From the NCBI GenBank assembly GCA_030762175.1, contig CM060843.1, positions 116,396,869 through 116,460,868 of the forward strand: a DNA stretch of 64,000 nt. Direction: 5' to 3'. Below, in pieces: positions 47,110-58,739 of the stretch (its first letter is position 1; each line of letters begins with the position of its first letter). A program made the translations under genes and the position numbers. The DNA comes from Metallyticus violacea. Its lineage: Eukaryota; Arthropoda; Insecta; Mantodea; Metallyticidae. The notes beneath the pieces were generated by a model. That model saw only the letters and a list, made by a program, of their open reading frames with translations, ran no database searches and was not told where the DNA came from.

Positions 47110-47640
47110 AGCTCGCTTTTTTCCTAACTTGGTGAGCTATTCCACGCTACTTTTTCGTATGCTGTTTAAGACACTGACTGATTTGTTCTTTGGTTACTCC
47201 ATTTCTCACTGCACTATTTGCTTCTCGAGAGATTTCCATTTTTCTCTTCCTCTTGCTACTCTTGACCAATCTGAATCTGCATGTTCCTTGAAGAGGTCTG
47301 CCCATCTTCTTCTGGGTCTGCCTTATGTCCTATTTCCACATGGAGATCTTGTAGGTCCATCTATTGACCTGCATTCTTATGACGTGACCTCCCCATAGCC
47401 ACTTGCTTCTGGTAGCTATTTGTGCGATGTCTGTTGTCTAAGATAACTGAATTATTAATACTAAAGGTATTTTGCCCTTCAAAGTTATTCCCAGGATCTT
47501 GCGTTGCATTTTACCCCTGCATATTTGAATTTTGTTCTTTTGTTTTTCTGTTAGTGACCATGTCTGGCACCCATATAGTAATACAGGTATACACAGCGTT
47601 CGAGGGTCTGGAATCTGATTTCCTTAGTTAGTGTTCGGTC
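47110..47640 (-). pseudogene. LINE reverse-transcriptase C-terminal region
   Basis: On the minus strand, blocks in order are LCIPVLLYGCQTWSLTEKQK, CRGKMQRKILGI, DIAQIATRSKWLWGGHVIRM, a SIDGPTRSPCG stretch, GRPRRRWADLFKEHADWSRV and a final WKSLEKQI. This series (VLPVLTYG-QTWSLT ... W-GHV-RM ... GRPR-RW-DD ... W----) is the typical thumb and tail of insect LINE polymerases. It belongs to a different lineage from the relics at 17-19 kb. Only a few stops and frameshifts are seen, so it is among the younger LINE pieces here. 5' part absent. Confidence 0.75.
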
Positions 47641-48927
47641 TAACAATATAAACTTAAGAGCTCAAAATGCTCTCCAGGTTAATGAGATTCATAATATATT
47701 TATTTATTAGGTGTAATATGCAAGTAAATAAACTAGACTGATTAAATTTACTTGGTGATATATTTTATTTATTTCAACTGTCATATACAATATGCTCGCA
47801 ATTAAACGTAGATTATCAAAGTATTTCCTTCATAGCTTTAGTAGCTATGTATTCAAATTGTTTTATATAATAAAATTATCTACAACAAATTTAGAGCCAC
47901 ATATAGATAAGCATACCTGTAATATCTTCATTTCTTTAAGACAAAATGTAATAAATATCATTTGCTATAAAGGTCACTAGTGTTTAAATATTTTTTGTAA
48001 AATGAAAGCTCTTCCTTTGATTGCAATGCACCAGTCATTCTTCTTTTCAGTCCTTTGCATGTTTTTTCTTATGTAACATTTCCATTTAGTAGACTGAATT
48101 TCATTCTTATCACTATCGGAACTACCCTTGAAATGTTGTGACCCAGAACAACGCCGCGATTTTGTATGGTAAGTAGTATTCTCCCCCCCCCCCCTATAAT
48201 ATGCAGCAGCTGCACTCCTGTGAGGTAGGAGTTCAGCTAATCCTGGAATGTTGTAGGTCTCACACATGCCAGGTGCTTTGTTCAACGGAACGCTAAGTGC
48301 GCTTTGAACAACTTCTCACCCCTTGGAATGCTGTACGCCATTGATACACAGCAATATATTACATACTCTCTTCACTTTAAGCTTCTTTAGCAAGCAAAGG
48401 TTTCCGTCATCTGCTCAAATGAAAGCACCGTATCTTCTGCAAACCAACAATGGTTGTAGTGTTTATTTTTTAGTCACTAGATAAGTTTTGAGATACTCAT
48501 TAACACAGGATAATAGAAGATTTTTGTTCTTTGCAACTTTTCAAAGTATTCTCCTTGGTTCCATCCTCTGCAGCCATTTCCGGGAGCACTCATGCCCAGG
48601 GTTGTAACATTATGCTTGATAAAGTGAAACCCAATAGCTCGTACGTATGTATAAAATATAAAGCATGTGAAAAGCCCCAAATATACAAGGAACTGCTTTT
48701 TCTTTCAATGATTAAAGTTATATGAGTGGTATAACATATACAAAACCTAAAACACACTTTTCACATCATACTTCCTACATAATTACAATATGTAGGTGTT
48801 GGTACTTGCGCATTATATTCTACGTTTTAATCTTAGCTTTCTAATTGATACAAAAAATACTCCTTTTTAATAATATAATGCTGCGGATGAGGCTCATCAT
48901 AAAAGATCGTCTTAGAACGTAGCAGTC
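47641..48927. other. AT-rich unique sequence with poly(C) tract
   Basis: A poly(C) run lies at 48182-48193. A 102-codon minus frame at 47977-48285 spans it and looks non-protein-like. No gene recognised. Confidence 0.4.
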
Positions 48928-48938
48928 AGTATCCCACG

Positions 48939-49232
48939 AGTCGGTTTTGGTGGTCTAGTGTTAGCCATACTTGCCTCCTAAACCCAAGATCGCCGGTTCA
49001 ATCCCGGCCAGGATCGATGGATTTTTTAGGTGAAAAAAAATCCTGAGTATGACTTCCTTCGGAAGGGAAGGTGAATCACGTGTCTAAGATTTACGGCATG
49101 TAAAATAATCTCAAACCTGGAAAAAGAGGCCTCTGAGTAAAATTTATCGACCGTTTCATGCCCTGAATTGAATGGGACGCTGATGACCTGAGATATTAAA
49201 GATCGTCCGTAAATGAACAAAATCAACCAACA
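48939..49232 (+). repeat. SINE family A, copy 5, with TSD
   Basis: Full-length family A copy: head gtcggttttggtggtctagtg, B box gccggttcaatcccggcc, the central stem changed to cgtgtctaagatttacggca, 3' end agatcgtccgtaaatgaac. Part of the body after ggaagggaag is shorter than in copy 4. Flanks agtatcccacg (48928-48938) and agcatcccacg (49233-49243) form an 11-bp duplication with one mismatch. Confidence 0.93.
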
Positions 49233-49243
49233 AGCATCCCACG

Positions 49244-49699
49244 GTATGGCGCAAGCAGGCGATAGAAAAAATCAAAATAGAACATCCCTGGTATTTGATA
49301 TCCTAACGCCAGCCAGACTGGCGGCATCAGCGCAACACACAGATAGAAACCTAACGCAGGAGCAATCGGCACAGATGCGCTTAAATTCTTTGTAGACATT
49401 AAACGACAAAACAGAGACAGCAAATACTGCGCTGGTATTTGAGACATAGAAAAGTAAAATACTCCGTTCACTTCCACTTTCGGCTTTGTTTCATCTACAA
49501 AGGAACAAATTTTCTGCCATAGAAAAAAGGCGATGATATAATTGGCGCGTTGTCCCATCTCAAAGTTTGCCACCTGTCGTCCTGTCTACCAGTAAGGTCA
49601 GTATGTACAACGATATCGACATAACTCCAGATGTTCTCTCAGTGTAATATTGTTTCTACTTGTACACTTGGTTCAGGGTGTAAGTTTAAAGAATATCTA
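49244..49699. other. Unique sequence, mixed composition
   Basis: A 116-codon minus frame (49223-49573) starts inside the SINE flank and has no recognised family. Otherwise nothing recognised. Confidence 0.35.
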
Positions 49700-49910
49700 A
49701 CAAAGTTTGCTTTACTCTGAGAGCAGTCTATCTCGACGATGGAAGACACTCTCTGTGATCGCACATTCACCTAGCCGTGCCGCTATTGCATCCGTGATTT
49801 TCCGGTGGTCAAAGCAGATTCCTACAGAAGCGTTCGCAGCGGCCATGGAATCATGGCGTCGACGTTGTGAAAAATGTGTACGACTGCAGGGAGAGGACGT
49901 CGAGAAGTGA
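49700..49910 (+). pseudogene. C-terminal scrap of a mariner/Tc1-type transposase
   Basis: Reads RWSKQIPTEAFAAAMESWRR followed by RCEKCVRLQGEDVEK and a stop. This matches the family's C-terminal pattern (IP-E-F---F--W-RR--KC----G-YFE-). No catalytic residues are included. CpG content is fairly high. It is a different lineage from the M1-M4 mariner family. Confidence 0.6.
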
Positions 49911-50910
49911 CACAAGTTTCATAGTTTTCATATGATTAGTGGGGGGGAGGGGATCGGAGGTATTATAACTTGAATGCACCTCGTACTATGCGCTTTGATG
50001 TCAAAAGTTGCATTTTACCGACGGTTGCTCGACCTGTAGGTCAGGAGCTATAACTGGTGCTAAGGCTGCCAACATATATTAATTCACCTTAAAATATTGT
50101 TTTAAATTATCGAACCATGTTACCAACGGTGGTTTAATGACAGGGATAATTTGGTTGTCTTATGGCTAGACAATTATTGCGTTTTAAACGTCTTACATGC
50201 CGCGGGTCAAATGTTTGTAATTTACATAAATTTATGCTTTCTATTTTGCATTTAGATCGGAAAAAAGGTTAACTAGATGTTTGTGTTTTCTGTCTACTGT
50301 GCAATATGCTTACAAGCAATTACTGTTTCATCTTGCCATTCTCGATTATGAAATGCTGTAAATGCTCCGATTAAGATCCAACGAGTTAAATGGAGCGATC
50401 GATGCTTACCGTTAAAATTCTCATTAATTCGCTAAAATGTTCGCTACTGAATTTAAAGCAAAGCCCTCATACCCCTCCTTACTTAATGAACCAAACTGGA
50501 AGCCTCATGACCGGCAAACCGCTACTAATTGCCACTTTAAAAACATGTCATCCATTATTTTTTTGTTAGAGCTACCTGATAGGAATATACTTTATGTTAT
50601 TTTTGCTAATTCAGTGCACCAATGAAACATCAGCGCGATGCTGAAATGGAGCCGTAATAAGTAGCGAATTTGCATATCGATGTTTTATGTGTCATAATTT
50701 ATGTTTAAGTAACGAATTTATCGATTTAAAGAATATTAAATTATAGAATCGATATATTCAAAATTGGATTGCTAATGTTACCAGCTACTCTTATAACTAG
50801 AAATGGTTAAGACGGCAGTGCTCAGCGCCAGTCGGGCAGTTAGCTGTTTTGATACCTTCACGTTACGCTACGTTATTGAAAATAAAGAGGGTGCCAAAAA
50901 TGTATACACA
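49911..50910. other. AT-rich sequence
   Basis: A poly(G) run lies at about 49941-49950. No gene or repeat recognised. Confidence 0.45.
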
Positions 50911-51088
50911 CTTCAGGCTTGAGTTTCTTTTACGTGCCGTAAAATAATCCACGACTAACTACCCTTTCGAAGGAATCCATTCATAGTATTTTTATGCCGA
51001 GTAAATTCATTGACCTTAGCCGGGATTGAACCCTCGATTTTGGGTCTACGAGGCAAGCATTGTTAGTACTAGATCACTAGAGCCGATT
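50911..51088 (-). repeat. SINE family A, copy 6 (3'-truncated, minus strand)
   Basis: Complement of the head-proximal part of family A: cttcaggcttgagtttcttt, acgtgccgtaaa, ctttcgaaggaa, then B-box complement cgggattgaaccctcga and A-box complement ending agccgatttt. The 3' half of the SINE is missing. It directly abuts a mariner C-terminal relic. Confidence 0.85.
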
Positions 51089-51089
51089 T

Positions 51090-51358
51090 TGTTCAAAAGT
51101 GTTCTTCTCCTTCATGATAACGCATGTCCTCATACGACTTATGAAGCTCTTGACGCCATCGGAGTCACAGCATTTCTCTCACAGCCCCGATCTTGTCACA
51201 CTATTCCCACTTCTGAGGAAAGATTTGGTAGTGATGATGTCAGATACGGACACTTCAGAGAAAATAAAATTTTAATTTTCTCTTCTAATGGGATAAAAAA
51301 AAGCTGCTGCAATAGTGTTAGAACTGTATTGAAGAGAACGGCAGTAATGAAGGAGTAG
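51090..51358 (+). pseudogene. mariner transposase C-terminal third (different family from M1-M4)
   Basis: Reads KSVLLLHDNACPHTTYEALD, in which HDN carries the second catalytic Asp. Next comes a decayed SQPRSCHTIPTSEER block, corresponding to YSPDLAPSD but with the third Asp lost, then RFGSDDVRYGHF, and finally FSSNGIKKS and a stop near 51356, where the family has FF--GI-KL. Sequence differs clearly from the M1-M4 family. The SINE at 50911 may have inserted into it or replaced its 5' part. Confidence 0.65.
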
Positions 51359-52530
51359 GGCATGTTAAAGTTATATATTTCCAAGTATTGATTTTATTGT
51401 TAGTGTTTTTACCTTGAAAAGTGTGATAAAACATTTTGTTTTTATGTAATAAAACCAATCAACTGATAAGTACACACTCATGTTAAATGTGATACAGTAT
51501 TGTAGGAAAAATATAAAACTCTAACTCTCCAGATCTTTATCTTTCCATGAATGCCTACATTCGTGCTGATGCAGCGAAGATTTACAATTTGCACTCTACG
51601 ATTAATATGTTAAATTTTTCATGGCATATTCCCTTAGAGACTATTGTATTTAGATTAGTCTGTAGAATGAAAGGGCGCCATAACTGTGGCATGGACTCCC
51701 ATTGTGTACGGTGCTTCATAAAATATTTCTCAGTTCGAAGTGAAAAATGCATATTGTGTGCTCTTGCTAGAGACAATTCCAGACACATATTACTCTCTGC
51801 GGAGTGTACTAGTTCATTATGTCGTTATCACATTGTCTGCTTCCACAATGGCGCCAGGAAGGAAAGGACATCTGCTGGGTGAAATATTCAGACAAATTTT
51901 GAAGCATAATAAAGCACATATCCTGGTATTTCCCATGGTGAGCTCTAATGGAGGGAAGCTAACTTATAAATGAGATTAACCATTATCAACCTGTTTTTAC
52001 AACTCTTTTAATCGTACTGTTCTCTCTTTCTCTTTCTATCTCCCTCCCCTCATTTTGCATGAAAACTTTTAAATAAAATATAAAGTTGTTGATCAGGCAT
52101 CCGGAAAGCGTGCAGCTTTTACTAAGAGGCGGCAAATTTCCGGTCTGATTTCCATTATTAATGTAGGAAATTAAATTGAGGATAACTTTAACATTTAAAC
52201 ACGCGCTTTCTAAGAAACGTTAAGTGATACTTTTTATTCTTATTAATGTTTAATTTTCATTCAAACAGTGCGTTAATTTTAAATATGTGTTTTACTTTTT
52301 ACCGGATTGCTTGCATGTGCATTCAAGTGCATACAGGTGGCATTAGGATAATAGCGAACAGTTACATGGAAGTTTTTTCGTCATAACTTTTCAAAGTACT
52401 CTTGATATTATATCCTTTGGCGTTGTTTCGAAAGTACTCACCCAACTCGTTTTCCGGCAGTGCAGTAAATTCATCGTCGTAGGCAGCGACTGCTTCTTTA
52501 GTGTTGGAAAATCGCTGAACTCATTTCGCA
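51359..52530. other. Unique sequence
   Basis: A 111-codon plus frame at 51547-51882 contains several Cys pairs (HCVRCF, KCILCA) but no recognised family. The rest is AT-rich. Confidence 0.35.
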
Positions 52531-52710
52531 TACGAGGATAGGTCCATAGGTTTCCAGCCTCGCCGATAAGGATTATCGCCTGCATAAAAGTCTTATCTGA
52601 TGTCATAACTTATCTGTTAAGTAAATAATTACAGCTGTAACTTCCGCTTCGCTGTGTTCAATTGTTCAGCTATAGTTGCATAAAGAAGGCTATGTGTAGA
52701 AGATTGTGAC

Positions 52711-53662
52711 ATGTTCAAAATGCAGTATCGAGATGTTATTAAATTCTTCACAAAAGAATGACTTACTCCAAATGAAATTAAAAAGCGATTGGACGATGTA
52801 TATGGAGAAGCGTTCTCCTTATATCCTACCCTAAAAGAATGGGCCAAACTTTTTCGAATGGATGGGTTGAGAAAGCAATGAAGACGAAGTGCGTGCAGGT
52901 CGGCCCTTGGAGGTGCTCACTCCTGAAAACATCGCTCTTGTAGAAGGAGAAAATATGGAAGACCGGCGACTCAAAGTTACAGAAATAGCAGCAAGGTTGG
53001 ACCTTTCTTAAACAACAGTACTTCGAATTATTCATGAACATTTAAACATGAGTAAGGCTAGTGTAAAATGGGTGCCTAGACTTCTTTCCTCAGTCCAAAA
53101 GCAGCAACGAGTCATCTGTTGTCAGGCATTTTTGAAGCTCTGCGGTGGAAACGAGAGGTAAATTCTACAAACAATTATTACAGAAGATGAAATATGGTCC
53201 AAAAGAGAATCAATGGAGTGGCGTAAACCTGGCGAAGTACCCTCTAAAAGCCAAGGTCACTCAGTCAACCAAGAATATCATGGCCAGAAATTTTGGGACT
53301 GTGAAGGAATATTCTTCATTGACTTCAAGGAGAGGAACACCACAGTAAACGGGGAGTACTCTGCTGGCCTACTGTACAGACTACGTGCTTCCATCAAAGC
53401 TTCCTTCCTTTCTTCACAGCTTCCTTTGCAACAAGTTGCAAAGGAAGCTGTGAAGAAATGTGGCTTCAAGCAAATCAACCTTCCACCCTACAGCCCAGAT
53501 GTAGCTCCCGGTTACTATTTCCCCTTCTCAAAACTCAAGAAGGACTTTCGAGGGAGGAAATTTAAGTGTGACGAAGAAGTGAAGGATGTGTTTATGCCCA
53601 TTTTGCAGACAAGACATGAATATTTTGGGGGGAGGGGTGAAAATATTAATTCAAAGATGTGA
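52711..53662 (+). pseudogene. mariner transposase, copy M3, catalytic centre replaced
   Basis: Keeps the second helix-turn-helix (NMEDRRLKVTEIAARLDLS with a stop), the WVPRLLSSVQKQQRV linker motif, the first catalytic acid in ITEDEIW, and strands CEGIFFIDFKERN. The block that should carry the second acid (KRRRKL-GG-RLLHDN) is missing, and an inverted duplication of its 3' neighbour stands in its place (53409-53458). The third-acid block reads PPYSPDVAPGYY, so the PSD Asp is Tyr-adjacent Gly-Tyr instead. Ends SKM at 53662. Inactive. Confidence 0.85.
53409..53458. repeat. Perfect 24-bp inverted repeat with 2-nt loop
   Basis: Arms 53409-53432 and 53435-53458 are exact complements (left arm begins tttcttcacagcttcc, right arm ends ggaagctgtgaagaaa) around the loop aa. 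The right arm is the normal mariner sequence found in M2; the left arm is the intruder. Confidence 0.97.
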
Positions 53663-53730
53663 GAAGTGTATTGCAATAAAGGTAGAAATATTGAAAAACG
53701 AAATATAGTTTTTGTCTTTATCATACCTGG

Positions 53731-54916
53731 AAAATGGAGTTGTGTTGTTACTACCAGTTCATTAAATGTGACTTTGCGAACAAAGTTCATCTAAAAAAGT
53801 TCACATAGACTTAGTGAATTTTATTAGGCACCTACAGCTGCAATAAGGTGAACCATAATGTCGAAAACAAATATTCCAAAATTAATCATTTAACAGGAGA
53901 ATATGGCGTTAAAGGAAACCAGAACACACATATAAATGTCTATGAATAAAGATGTATATGTAGTCATTGCAACAACAAAAACATGAGGTACATTTAAAAT
54001 GGAGAAAGCAGCAAAGAAGTAAATTTCCGCAATATTAGATGGCAATAAACAATCAAGAGTTCTTCATGAACGTGTGTGAGATGTTGCGTGCCACAATAAT
54101 TTACAAATATATATCCTAGGAAAGAAATATTGTAAGATCTGACAAAGCACAAGCAAAAAACAAATGTTTGGTTCGTACAAGTGAGAGCATCAATATAATA
54201 CCGCAGGACAGTTATTAGCGAATTCCTTTGCCTGATAGCGATGACGGGGAAATATTTCTGACAGAGATGCGGGAAAGGTTTACCAAGAAGCTATTGAGAA
54301 TATGATTCCTAAACCCTTTCCTTGGTTCATAAGTGTCAAGCGAGACAATGTGCTACTTTTTGTAAAAATGCGGATACTTACATAGTAAAAATGAATTAAA
54401 AAATGTAATCCTCTACGGAGGCAAAAAAGGTCCAAAAACAAGATTGCTAGTTTTTTCATTACAACTGAACCAATAGAAACGTACTTTTTTGTGTTACGGC
54501 GGAGTGATTTAAATTGTGTATGCATACGTCACACTCTCGTTCTAGAATAAAATATTTTAATTATCCCAGATTTCGATTTTCCTAAGTTTGAATCTCGCAC
54601 ACAATCTAACACTATTGGCTTGCGCTGCCAATTTTAATATTGTGGTCATACTGGAAACATATTAACGAAATAATGTTTTCATTTCACATTTAGATTTCAG
54701 GCTTGATTTTAGATCTATTTTTTATAAATAGAAAATAATATGGAAGTATTTATTGATTTTATAGGCATATTATTTTCAAATTTGGAATTAGAAGTTCCCA
54801 CGTAATTATGTAGTTTATGGGTTGAATGCATTGTAGTAACCATGATGCATTGGTGTTACTGTTATAATGTTTATGTGAATTAAGTTTACTTGCAGGATTA
54901 CTGGTTTAGTGACATA
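53731..54916. other. AT-rich unique sequence
   Basis: No gene recognised. Confidence 0.45.
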
Positions 54917-55222
54917 TTCTTCTTCTTCTTCTTCTTCTCATTTGACGCTACAGGCCGGGGTGAGCCTTGACCTGCCTCGGCGACATCTGCCTCCTTTATC
55001 TTCGTCTTAGGACTTCATTGATTGAGGGCAGTATTGCAAGGGGGCACTCTGCAGGTCACCTATCACGTGGCTTTCCTGATCGAACAACGCCCCCTCTACA
55101 TTAGACAGCTTCCCAGTTGTCCTCGCGAGACTGGGTGGAACTTGTTCCAGACCTCTAACTTACAAAAAATTCTTAAGTTCGTACCGGGAATCGAACCCGG
55201 GCCACCGGGTCAACAGTCAGTT
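54917..55222 (-). repeat. tRNA-derived SINE family E with (GAA)n tail
   Basis: On the minus strand the head has a strong B box, cccgggttcgattcccgg. A GC-rich body includes aggcagatgtcgccgaggc and aaggctcaccccggcc, and it ends in a (GAA)n tail (54918-54938 on the plus strand). Flanks ggtttagtgacat and agtttagataacat are an imperfect target duplication. Clearly unlike families A, B and D. Confidence 0.65.
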
Positions 55223-58112
55223 TAGATAACATTTATTTTAAGAATTGTGATGCAGCAATGCATTCAATATCTATCCATTAGCATTCGAAAATGATGAGAT
55301 ATTGCAAAGGTGTCAAAGGAGTATGTCACAAAGTTTGCACTATCATCTTGCGTTAATGTTCAAAACGGACCTTTGTGTGTAAGTCAAGAGTTATGGAAAT
55401 GCAAACACTGTGAGTGAGTTGCTTGCTAAAAATTAAGATGAAAATTTATGGTGGAAAAAATTTTGAAAGCACGCATATGATAAGTTACGAACACAAGAGT
55501 GTTTTGAAGAATAACGAAGAGAAAGCATTACAAGAAAGAAGAAGAAGAAGATGTTCTAGTTCAAGCAGTTAAAGAAGATGGAAGATCTAGTACTGGGAAG
55601 TTTATTCACATTTTACAGCTTCAAAATGTTATCTTCACATAAAACTAACAGTTGTTCATTATTAAAGTTTCTACATTAAAAATGTTGGTCCTATGATCTT
55701 CAATATTTGCATACATTTGTTATATTTAGTATTTTGTAGACGTATGCAAGTATTTAATATCACTACGAAAATATTAAAACAACTGACCGTTATAAAATGA
55801 CGTTAATTATATAAAATGTGAAACTTTTAAAAAGAGTACAAAAGTTTCAAAGTGAAATGTGGAACAAACCCTTGCGCAAGGGACACATTGAAAAATGTAA
55901 ATTGCTTGTTTAAAATGTTTTATAAATTCAAAATGTTCCAAATAAATTGCTTAAAATGTCATAATTATCTTCATTTTAACAATGATAATCTATAAAAAGT
56001 CTATAAATTCTCATAAGCTCAAAACTCCTAAGGGTCTCCTCCTAAAATGCTAGGATCATGGTTGTCATAGAGTGGTGTAGGGGATGATAACGTATACATT
56101 ATCATTTCAAAAGTGAAGAGAATATTCGTAAAGACTCCTTTTGAACAAATGAAATTCAAGGAAATTACACCACGCGTACCGTTGTCTGCACAACCACCAA
56201 TTACTAGCTGGAAAAACTAACTGATGCAGTGTTTTATATCAAATTTCGTAAAACAGTTATTTAAATAGCAAATGCCTCCAATTATAATAAAAGTCAGTTA
56301 GAAGAAAGACTGAAATTCTTTTTAAAAAAATTGAATGCTCATCCCAAGCAGTCACAGTTCTAGAAATATCAGACATGAAAATTTCCTTAGCCTCATTGGT
56401 AAACTATCACGAAGAATTCATGAAGCCCAAATCTATACCAGAATAACACGTGAAAATGAGTATTTAACAATTAAAATATATGAGATGCCTTAACAGATAC
56501 AACGCCACAACTATTACCTCCTTTGTTTCATTTTTTTTTATTTATTATTATTTTTTTTTCTTTTCTTTTCCACCTTTCATATCTTTGCGACTTGAAAAGT
56601 ATATTGGGTGACTATACATCGTATACAACTGTAACATTATAGCTCAATATATGGAATACGTAGCTGTACAAGAAAATTGGTTTTTCATTTACGAATTGCC
56701 AAGTCATTTCCTCCAGTCCGAACTCCAAGACAAGTTGCTATAGTATGTTACGGTTCACTGTGCAAAGTCTGTACACTGAAAAATCATCGAGGTGATTCTC
56801 TCGTTTATGTAGAGCATTTGTGAGGAGCTGGGAATGCTGTAATCCTAAATTTCTGCGCATAGACTGGCACTTAATAACCCTAAAGCTAAAATACACACGT
56901 CCGAGGAACATGCGCATTATCGAGCCTTGGGTCTTATTGAAATCAGGAAGCCAGGCCGTTGATGGGGGTGATGCCACTGCAGGAAATTTGCATTTTCATC
57001 GCACATGCTGGGGAACGCACTGCTCTTTGACGCCTCCAGGTGTGTGTAAGCACTCATCGGCTATGAACCCTTATCCCCAATCAGAAAATGAATTTGTAAG
57101 GATTTTTTTTTTCCGATGAGGAAATGTATCGGCGCCGCCTTTATTTTTACCTATGTACTTTTTTAACGTAAAAGAACTGTGATTGTAGGATGTAAATTCC
57201 ATAAGACCAATTTAGTAGTACATTTGTTTTAGATTAGATAGCCCTATAATGAAAATCTGTAATATAAATATTACTAAGCATTAAAAAACTGGGTAAATGG
57301 ATTAGAGCGGTTGCTGTGAGTGAATTCATGGAAAAGAATCTCAAAAACAATACAAAGCATTCCGCTTAGTGGCGTCAAGAAATAAATGCTCGCCGTTTAA
57401 AATCGGAGAAAGACATGTCGTCATTTGCACTTTCCAAGACACAAAAAATCTTCATTTTTATAAAAGGGTGTGAAATACACGCGCCTGCCTCTTCATGCAT
57501 GTGTGTGCCAATGTTTAATACCAAGAAATCTTGGCGTCACGTAGCACACTGCGGTAAGCATGTGGACCCCATAAAAAACTAGTTTGGGCTGTGGTTAGCA
57601 AAACAAATTTAAAGATTTAATTTTTGTGTTATTATTTAGAGAATGTAAAAACTTATTTTTGATTCAATTTATTTATTAAAGTTTAATGTTTTTTTTAATT
57701 TTTGCAATATTTATTTCATTATACAACACCGAGTTCCCAGTGAGTGGACTCAAGATGTCTAATCGGAAATGGAGCGAACACATCCACCATAATCCGAAAC
57801 CAGGAAAGTTTGTGTATTAAGTTATGAAAAATTTACGTTAATAAGTGATTATTTACATTTCAAATTATCACTTACTTATGGATATTTCTAAGCAAAATAC
57901 TGTTTATAATGTCAACCAGAATATAAATATAATAACCTTGCCATCGGGATGTTCTCACAAGCGCAAGGGAGATCTAGAACATTCTAATGAAACTTCCGGT
58001 CTGATATGTTGTTCACGAACAGACATTGTATTAATGATTTTACTAATATTTAAAAACGAAACATGAAATGTCTTGCGGCTTAGCTATAAAGAAATAGAGT
58101 TAAACAGTTAAG
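55223..58112. other. AT-rich unique sequence
   Basis: A mixed-composition stretch at 56700-57115 has frames of 79-99 codons on opposite strands but no recognised family. A purine-rich (gaagaa) stretch lies at 55530-55550. Otherwise nothing recognised. Confidence 0.4.
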
Positions 58113-58123
58113 AATATATGCAT

Positions 58124-58410
58124 CGTCGGTCCTGGTGGTGTAATGGTAACCATACTTGCCTTCTAAACCCAAGATCGCGGGTTCAAACCCGGCCAGGATC
58201 GATGGATTTTTTCGCACGTAAAAATCCTAAGTATGGCTTCCTTTGGAAGGGAAGTAAAGCCATGGGGCCCGTGTCGTACATTTACGGCACGAAAAAGAAC
58301 CTCAAGTCTGAAAGAACAGGCCTTTGAACAAAATTTATCGGCCGTTTCACGTCCTCAACAGAATGGGACGCTGATGATCTGAGATGTAATTAAACCAAAT
58401 CAAAAAAATC
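58124..58410 (+). repeat. SINE family A, copy 7, with TSD
   Basis: Intact head gtcggtcctggtggtgtaatgg, with the anticodon-position segment ccttctaaaccc, and B box gcgggttcaaacccggcc. Body contains acatttacggcacgaaaaag. It lacks the usual agagcgtccataaa block near the 3' end. Flanks aatatatgcat (58113-58123) and agtatatgcat (58411-58421) are an 11-bp duplication with one mismatch. Confidence 0.94.
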
Positions 58411-58421
58411 AGTATATGCAT

Positions 58422-58739
58422 TAGCTAGTACCGAAACATAAAAGGAATGAAGAGGAATTTGTGAAATGGATGGTTTTTAAAATAAATAGACACCTAGCCT
58501 AGGCCCAGAAGCTCTGGATTTTAAAACAAGGATGTGACTCTATCAAGCATCTCTTAATGACAGCGACAAGTTCCGTTCTAGAGCTACACCTTTCAAGTTG
58601 CCCAGATGATAAAAGAATTGTAATCTGAATTTTTGTGTAGCGGGAAAGTCCCTTTAGACTGAATTTGAATTGTGTGGCTATGTTCAGCTTACCTTCTATG
58701 AATTCAGAAATCTTTGTGAGTTTCTTCACGTTCTTAAAC
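58422..58739. other. Sequence downstream of the transposase relic
   Basis: A 76-codon minus frame (58499-58729) directly follows the transposase remains and could be its continuation, but I see no family motif in it. Confidence 0.3.

Larger units (their letters stand above)
52533..53730 (+). mobile_element. mariner copy M3 (3' terminal repeat lost)
   Basis: Starts after a TA (52531-52532) with the terminal repeat cgaggataggtccatagg. Matches M2 and M4 throughout, up to ttttgtctttatcatacc at about 53710-53728. The sequence after that no longer resembles the ends of M2, so the 3' repeat is missing or replaced. Confidence 0.88.

Noticed and set aside
47977..48285. 102-codon minus-strand frame crossing a poly(C) run
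   Set aside because: Glycine run comes from the homopolymer; no supporting signals.
49223..49573. 116-codon minus-strand frame with hydrophobic stretches
   Set aside because: Composition looks like random AT-rich translation; begins beside a SINE duplication and has no family match that I know.
51547..51882. Cys-rich frame resembling a zinc-binding protein
   Set aside because: Cys spacing fits no zinc-finger class, and the reverse strand is equally open.
56738..57119. Opposing frames of 79 and 99 codons
   Set aside because: No motif recognised on either strand and no splice signals.
277..58410. tRNA genes at the SINE heads
   Set aside because: B boxes are good, but each is followed by a family-specific body, most have no foldable acceptor stem, and target duplications lie outside the whole SINE.
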